Below are positions 58,216-64,000 of a stretch of DNA of 64,000 bases, piece by piece. The translations under genes and the position numbers were made by a program. The notes beneath the pieces were generated by a model. That model was not told the origin of the DNA and searched no databases. It saw nothing but the letters and a program-made list of their open reading frames with translations. Numbering within the stretch: the first letter of the stretch is position 1; the number at the start of each line of letters is the position of its first letter. The DNA is from Brachynemurus nebulosus (lineage: Eukaryota > Arthropoda > Insecta > Neuroptera > Myrmeleontidae). Location of the stretch: assembly GCA_035578155.1 (NCBI GenBank), contig JAPWDM010000015.1, positions 9,628,709 to 9,692,708 of the forward strand. Direction: 5' to 3'.

Positions 58216-58353
58216 AGATAGAGGCAGATATAGGCACATCAAAACAAATGTAAGGAAAATATTAAATTAACAAATTTTTCGATAAAAGTAAAATTTTTGT
58301 ATTATTTGCATAGGTAAATGCAAATGCAAAATTGCAATTTGTTTATTACTTGA

Positions 58354-58590
58354 AATGTAGTAAAAGGAGCTTATTTGAACAATAATACAACACATCATTT
58401 GTATTCTTTCTACCCTGATGTGACAATTTGTTATAAAATTATTGAAACACCAAAAAACATAATATATTTTCCTATGAATAGAAAATACATTGATGAAATA
58501 ATTGTGACTATCACTGATCAAGACGATAATTTAGTAAATTTTAATGGTGAAGAGATTACATTAAGAATTCACATCAATAAGAAAGGTTGA
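58354..58590 (+). pseudogene. C-terminal fragment of a virus-like penton/minor capsid protein
   Basis: About 78 codons without a stop on the plus strand, ending at TGA 58588. It aligns with the C-terminus of the protein encoded at 21342-22040: YLNNNTTHHLYSFYPDV against the YLTNVPAHNIYSF region, then IIETPKNIIYFPM, then the conserved block DQDDNLVNFNGEEITLRI. Identity by eye is around 40 percent, so it is a separate lineage and not a recent copy. The upstream two thirds are absent. A piggyBac-type end begins 15 bp downstream. Confidence 0.7.
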
Positions 58591-58605
58591 AAATGTTAAT
58601 TTTAA

Positions 58606-59940
58606 CCCTTTATTGCATATTGTACCATTTTTGGCACATATACCAAAATCTTCTTATTCGTTTTTATACAGTGAAAGAAATTAATGCAATTGCCCTATGT
58701 GATAAGTACGTTACATTCAATTTACTATGTAACCGATTTGAAAGAGATCTAGTGACTAGGTAAAAAATAGTTGAAATATTATGCATCAAGAACAAATTGT
58801 ATGTGACAATTAATCAATTAAATATAAAATAAAGTATAATATTTCTGTTTTTCATTGTGCTTGTGTTCACATATCGGTAAGTAATTTCGCTAGTTTTTAT
58901 GAAAAAATTTTCAGAAATATTTTTGTGACAAATATGGCACACTATGCAGTTAGAACTAAAATTTATTTTTTATACAGGTTATAATGGAAGTATCTCCAAA
59001 CGTAATTCATAGATGAAATAATAATCTGTATTGGGCACATCTTGAGGAATTAAGTGAAGACGAGTATTTGTCAGATGACAACACAATAAATATAATTTCA
59101 GATCCCAACATTTTGGAAAACAATTCAATTATTGATGGCAATGAAGAAAACGATTGGTCAGATGAAGATGAAGTTTCACTAGCGTCGTTAACACTTTCAG
59201 TCCCATGGCTTCGGCATCCGAAACCAAACAAAACATCCCCAGAGGCCGACCGCGATCAATGATTAATTGATTAGTTTGTTACGCATAATATGTGCGATGT
59301 TCATCATCATTCATCACACGGATGTGTTTCTACTCACACAAATACATACCAACACACACTACTCTTTTGGTTTCTATCTATAAAAATTTTTAAGATAAAC
59401 AAAAAATACATAAAAAATATAAATTATATTTTTAAATAAAATTGATATGAATGTCAGTGTATATGTAGTAGGTACGTATCACGTACGTATGTTTACAGTT
59501 TTACACATACATGTTGAACTGTGCTGAATCTATTCAGTGTTTGAACCATTTTATTTTATGTATTTGTTTATATAGTTTTTTTTTTTAAATATTGCCGGCT
59601 TCCGGGGAAGTTTACTATGAAAGTGCTCGGGCCTCATAGTGTTAATAAATCTAAAAGATAAGTGTAAAAACCTAAAATTGGTTGATGGAAATTTGCAGTT
59701 AAATGAAGAAACCAAAAAGTTTGTAGACAATAGAATTATTCCAGAAGAACTAAAGGAGTGTGTTGATTTGCCACAGAAATTTTTTAAGTACTTTATAGTG
59801 ATGAGATTCTGGAGCATATCGTTGATCAAACGAATCTTTATGGAACGCAGACACGACCAGAAAGGCCTCCGAAAATAACTAAGGATGACAGTAGTAAGGC
59901 TATGCCAGTTCGAGCACAAAATGGGTTTATTGACCCCTAG
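58606..59940 (+). pseudogene. Truncated piggyBac-like element and transposase N-terminus
   Basis: TTAA at 58602-58605 is followed by CCCTTTATTGCATATTGTACC, a typical piggyBac-type end. A transposase start is at 58984 (MEVSPNVIH, then a stop), with an acidic stretch to about 59262 (LEELSEDEYLSDDN, ENDWSDEDEVSLASL). After about 330 non-coding bases the entry to the catalytic domain reads LPQKFFKYFI at about 59768. A frame change follows, then LEHIVDQTNLYGTQTRPERP to a stop near 59940. None of the three catalytic Asp blocks is present, and no right end was found. Confidence 0.72.
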
Positions 59941-60582
59941 CCCACTGACCCATATTATCCCGTTAATCCGCTAATTTATACTGACCTAGTCCGATTCGCC
60001 ACACCACAAGTTCACCTAGTTTTTTGACACCCAATTTCTGCATTTGAGCGAAAGCATTTTAATTGTTTATGTTTAGCGACCTTGTTTAATCTTGGTTTTG
60101 AAAGAAAGTGAAATTTTTTTGTAGATGAACGACATTGTAGTTTATAAAAATGAATGAACTTTTTTTGTAACGTCTTTGTGTCGGTTGTATGTAAAAATGA
60201 ATGAGTATTTTTTTTTGTGTATTCTTACGTTGTAAAACTAGTTTTTGTAGTGATTAAAGTTTTTCATACAACTGTGTGTAGGTAAGGAATGTGTTGTACA
60301 CATAACTGTATTATGCGTATGTAATTGACCTGAAATTGAATAGGTACAAGAAAAAATAAGAAATATTTTTATATTAAAAAATTGATTTATTTACGCAATA
60401 TTCTTAATGCTATTATTACATATAATACTTATTTCTAATCTAAAATAATATAAAAAATACATATAAAATAATAATTTGAAGAAAGTTAATTCTAATTTAT
60501 ACATAACTTTATCGTTAATAAATTATAAATAAAAAAATAAAAATTATAAAAAATATATACGATACACACTTTAATATTAAAT
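59941..60582. other. AT-rich region, nothing recognised
   Basis: No open frame with features and no repeat identified. It lies between the truncated piggyBac relative and the nuclease-like pseudogene. Confidence 0.5.
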
Positions 60583-61034
60583 CTACAAATTTTCTAGAGT
60601 CTTTTTGTAAATTTGAACGTTTCTAAATGTACATCTTTTATTAATCGTATATTTATGGTTTATACACGTCAATTCACTTCCATCACTGTGTTTTTCACTT
60701 GTTATTGTCTCTAAGTTTACCGCACTACAATTAAATATGTTTTGCATCCATTTACACTTTTCTTCTTCCTTCACTATTATTATATCTCCCAAGCCAAGGT
60801 TGTCGTCGATAATTTCTTGAATTTTTTTTATTCCTTCGTCGTAGGGAACATATCCATCGTCCCAATATTACGACTTATATAGGTGTTTGCATTTTTATAT
60901 TTGCCGATTAAATTTTCCCAGTCGTAAGATGGCTTTAAAATTAAGTTCAGAATTGATTGATTCTTTAACAGCGCAAATTCTTTTAGTATGAATTCACCAT
61001 GTTTCCCTCTGAACCCTTGTACATCGATAAAAAT
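60583..61034 (-). pseudogene. Small nuclease-like protein of the virus-like locus, frameshifted
   Basis: Minus-strand gene of about 150 codons in two frames. First part (61034 to about 60870): IFIDVQGFRGKHGEFILKEF, then LILKPSYDWENLIGKY. Second part (about 60868-60583): YWDDGYVPYDEGIKKIQEII, EEEKCKWMQNIF and a C-terminal run with CINH ... CTFRNVQIYKK. The frame change lies near 60862-60872, and a stop at 61035 removes any upstream Met. The DVQGF...FILKE start and the Cys/His-rich end resemble a family of small proteins common in insect genomes that I take to be exonuclease-like and associated with integrated viruses; this is from memory and not checked. Same strand and close to the coiled-coil gene. 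Confidence 0.5.
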
Positions 61035-61173
61035 TTACTCACTCAAATTATTCATTTTAAAAAACTTTTCACAAAAAAAAATTTATACGTAAGTTGTCTC
61101 GTTAAAAAAACTATCAACGTTATCGTGTCAAAGCCTGTTTTTAAGGTGTTTATATATACAATTTCAAGTACCC

Positions 61174-62240
61174 TCACTTCTCTATTTTAATTTTATTTAG
61201 GTCATCTAATACGACTTGTTCTAAGTTGTTAAGTTTTTCTTTACACTGTTTTAATATATCGAAGAGTAATTCTTCGCTCTCTTTTTTTATTTCTTTATTG
61301 AATTCTCGACCAAATGAGACAAAATTATCATCAATGAAATACCGTTTTTTATCCAAAACTTCTTGTTTGAAATTAAGCATAAACTCCACCAATGGTTGAA
61401 ATAATTTGAAATTTTCTCGAGTAAAAATCATATCAAGCTCTTGACCAATTGTTTTCTGATTAGCAGAATTTTCTGCATTAGTTAAATAATCTGGCAACAT
61501 GATGCTTATTCTAACACTTTCCAATTTCAACTATTAATTTTCTGATTGACTTGCTTTTTTAAATACTAATAGTTCTCGTTTAACACTGTCAATACGATTT
61601 TTTAATTCTGTCAAGGAATTTGTAAAGTTTTCATCAATCACTTGAAAGTAACTGGTCTTACTCTCTGCTATCGAGTCTCTTAAGATTAATCTCATATGAT
61701 GTTTAAAACCTTTAAATTCTTCTGAAAAATCGTTTAACAATTCCTCAAACTGTTTCCGCCATTGGGAAACATTTTCTTCGTTTGCTTTTCTTCAATTACT
61801 TATTTTATCTTCAATTAATTTTGTTATAAACTCTCTTTGCTTTTCCAAAGGAAGGGAAGAAATGGCTTGAAATTCTCTTTGATTTTGAGTTACACAAATT
61901 GTTTCCAATCTTGTAATTTCACCATTAATACGACTAACACTTTGATCAATGTTGTTTTGTAAATCAGACCTTATTTTAATTATTCGATTTGCGATGTAAT
62001 CATAGACTCTTTTTTCGTATTCTTCAACTCTATAAATCGAATCACTCTCCAGTTTAGCAAATTTATCCTCAAAAATCTGTAATCTGTTTGTTAACAAATC
62101 ACGAAATTCCTAACTTAACTTCTTTTCGAATGATGTTAAATTACTTTTTATACGATTTTCAATAATTCTCTCAATGTCAGACTTGAACTCGTCAAATTTG
62201 CTTTTTATTAACACTGTTCCATTGAAATACTTTTGTTATT
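61174..62240 (-). pseudogene. Long coiled-coil protein with three in-frame stops
   Basis: One reading frame on the minus strand can be followed from about 62240 to the stop at 61174, broken only by stops near 62111, 61792 and 61531-61536. It would be about 350 residues, almost entirely helical with heptad character: LIKSKFDEFKSDIERIIENR, LQIFEDKFAKLESD, IRSDLQNNIDQSVSRINGEI, LNDFSEEFKGFKHHMRL, ELKNRIDSVKRELLVFKK, KEIKKESEELLFDILKQ. No enzymatic motif. It could be a structural or scaffold protein of the same virus-like element as its neighbours, but nothing proves that. Confidence 0.6.
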
Positions 62241-62289
62241 TTTAACAAAGTTTAGTAAAAATTGACCAACTAATACAAAGTTCACATAC

Positions 62290-63605
62290 TCATCTTATAT
62301 ACACTAGCGGAAATAATTAAAGGATCAAAAAAAAATTCCAAATTTTTAGTGATTTTTCGAATGGCTGTATCTTTGTGAAAAATGGTCGTATCGGAGTCGT
62401 AAGCAAAGCAATTTAAAGCTGGAAGTTTCTAGTTTTCAGATCTTGCGATAAAAAAATTTTCAAAGCAAGGTGTATCGCTCAATCCTAATAAGTACACTGA
62501 AAAAAAAAATTTCCGAAATTTTTTCGGTTCCTTTTTTTGGTCCACGGACTTGGAAAAAAATTTTCCGACTTAACCACCATATGGACCGGATAACTTGTTC
62601 ATTCAGCTTTAATTTGCTTTTTTTTAGACCTTTATACGACTACTTCCCGCTGAGATATCGGACTTTGAATGGAAAATGATCGTTTCGCCTTTGACCATCG
62701 ATATCTCAGCAACCAATGATCACACAGAAAATTGAAGGTGTGTTTCGAAAACTCGAATAAATTCTCTACAAGGATTAGCCATTGTTTTTTCAGAAAAAAA
62801 TTTTTTTGCATACTCTACATGAATTTGAAAAATCAAGAAAAAAAGAGCTTTTGGGGGCTTTTTGGAAAATCAAGCGCTGTATTAAAAATTTCGAGAAAAC
62901 CATTGATGTTAAGTGTGCCTTTTACAGTTCAATATACCCACAAAAACCCCACCGGGTTTCAATTGAATCCATCCAGCCGTTCTTTTGTTTCATTCGATTG
63001 AATTTTTGAAAAAATTAATGGATCATTTTTTTACTCTTAAACTTTCATAATCTTGAACAAAATGAAAAAAAAAATTTTTCTGAGCTTTTTTCACATTTTT
63101 ATCAACAACAGTATTTCAATTTATAAAAAGAAAAGAAAATTTCTTAAAAAATTTTCAAAAAAAAATTTTTTTACGAATTTTTTGAAAAAATTTTTCAAAA
63201 ATTTTCTTGAAAAACTTTAGAAAAAAAATTTTTTTTTGAAAATTTTTTAAGAAATTTTCTTTCTTTTATAAATTTAAATACTGTTGTTGATAAAGATGTG
63301 AAAAAAGCTGAAAAAAATTTTTTTTTCATTTTGTTCAAGATTATGAAAATTTAAGAGTAAAAAAATGATCCATTAATTTTTTCAAAAATTCAATCGAATG
63401 AAACAAAAAAACGGCTGGATGGATTCAATTGAAACTCGGTAAGGTTTTTGTGGGTATATTGAACTGTAAAAGGCACACTTAACATCAATGGTTTTCTCGA
63501 AATTTTTAATTCAGCACTTAATTTTCCAAAAAGCCCCCAAAAGCTCTTTTTTTCTTGATTTTTCAAATTCATGTAGAATATGCAAAAAAATTTTTTTTTT
63601 TAGGA
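62290..63605. repeat. Giant AT-rich palindrome, right end truncated
   Basis: Arms of about 400 bp (62785-63175 and 63200-63603) pair across a centre near 63185, with roughly 90 percent identity by eye. Paired landmarks include GAGCTTTTGGGGGC, CATTGATGTTAAGTGTGCC and AATGGATCATTTTTTTACTC. The outer left part (62290-62780) begins CACTAGCGGAAATAATTAAA after TATA, like a Tc1/mariner end, but has no partner on the right, so the right end is lost. The frames in the arms are by-products of symmetry, not genes. Confidence 0.85.
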
Positions 63606-64000
63606 AGGGATGGTTGCTAAAAGAATCAACAAAATACGTAAATTGTATTATTATTTATTGTAAAAGGTTTGTTATTACAATAAAATGCTAATTAAACACA
63701 TATAATATGTATTAATTATAAATTTTTTTAATACAATCAAAAATGACTTTAAGTTTTACAATTACGTTAATATTTAATAATAATTGTTAATAAACATTAA
63801 AGGATAATAATGAATCATTTCTAAAATAAATAGTTTAAAATTCATGTTGCTTTCAGTCTGTAAAAAATTTTCAAGTAATTTTATTGTACACAAGTTAAGG
63901 AGATATTGAGAATTTTATTTCTTTTACTACCTACGATTTATTTTAATGAGAGTTTTTAAATTTATGTATAATTTCTAAATTTATACAGTAGGCGTCCGAT
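63606..64000. other. AT-rich region to the window end, nothing recognised
   Basis: No frame, repeat or element end seen. Confidence 0.5.

Noticed and set aside
62732..63009. Frames in the palindrome repeated at 63390-63572
   Set aside because: The two are translations of the two arms of one palindrome, with low-complexity composition.

Overview
The window is AT-rich eukaryotic DNA that looks like an insect repeat landscape. Evidence for this is spliced gene remnants with GT-AG introns, piggyBac, hAT, PIF/Harbinger, BEL/Pao, Copia, Gypsy, R1-like and I-like elements, long (TA)n tracts and TTAGG-like motifs. I cannot name the insect order. No bacterial-type operons, rRNA or tRNA genes were seen. 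Almost all coding sequence belongs to mobile or virus-like elements, most of it broken.

Layout. 0.2-5.2 kb: a minus-strand Copia remnant split by a complete-ended piggyBac element (1781-4442), whose transposase gene is itself split by a 468-bp MITE. 5.7-14.0 kb: a broken MADF/SANT-type host gene, apparently with a 6.8-kb BEL element in its first intron; the BEL element has intact LTRs and one long gag-pol frame but no integrase. 14.1-19.8 kb: a (TA)n-bounded repeat, two copies of one LINE, a small orphan ORF between them, and a 1.6-kb DNA element with ATAT target duplication inside the LINE RNase H. 19.9-22.5 kb: a compact three-gene virus-like capsid block on the minus strand, next to a perfect 27-bp hairpin and a minisatellite. 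22.6-29.5 kb: an R1-like LINE, a second MITE copy, and an I-like LINE on the minus strand.

29.8-40.6 kb: a hAT element with perfect 8-bp target duplication, swollen to 10.7 kb by a Gag-only LTR retrotransposon that landed in its (TA)n tract. 40.6-41.9 kb: a decayed PIF/Harbinger transposase. 42.7-44.5 kb: a TTAA-flanked element with about 480-bp terminal inverted repeats. 44.7-45.8 kb: a broken multi-exon gene of unknown function. 46.7-53.7 kb: a second BEL element, with integrase but frameshifted, inserted beside a Gypsy reverse transcriptase fragment. 53.7-57.8 kb: two Gypsy pieces head to head. 58.0-62.2 kb: a second, more decayed virus-like locus with a penton-like fragment, a possible nuclease and a coiled-coil protein, interrupted by a truncated piggyBac relative. 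62.3-63.6 kb: a giant AT-rich palindrome.

The part most worth following up is the virus-like material. Two separate loci (20-22 kb and 58-62 kb) carry related capsid-type genes and share a flanking sequence, which suggests one family of integrated virus or virus-like transposon with jelly-roll capsid genes. All family assignments come from reading the sequence and from memory of protein families; no search was run.
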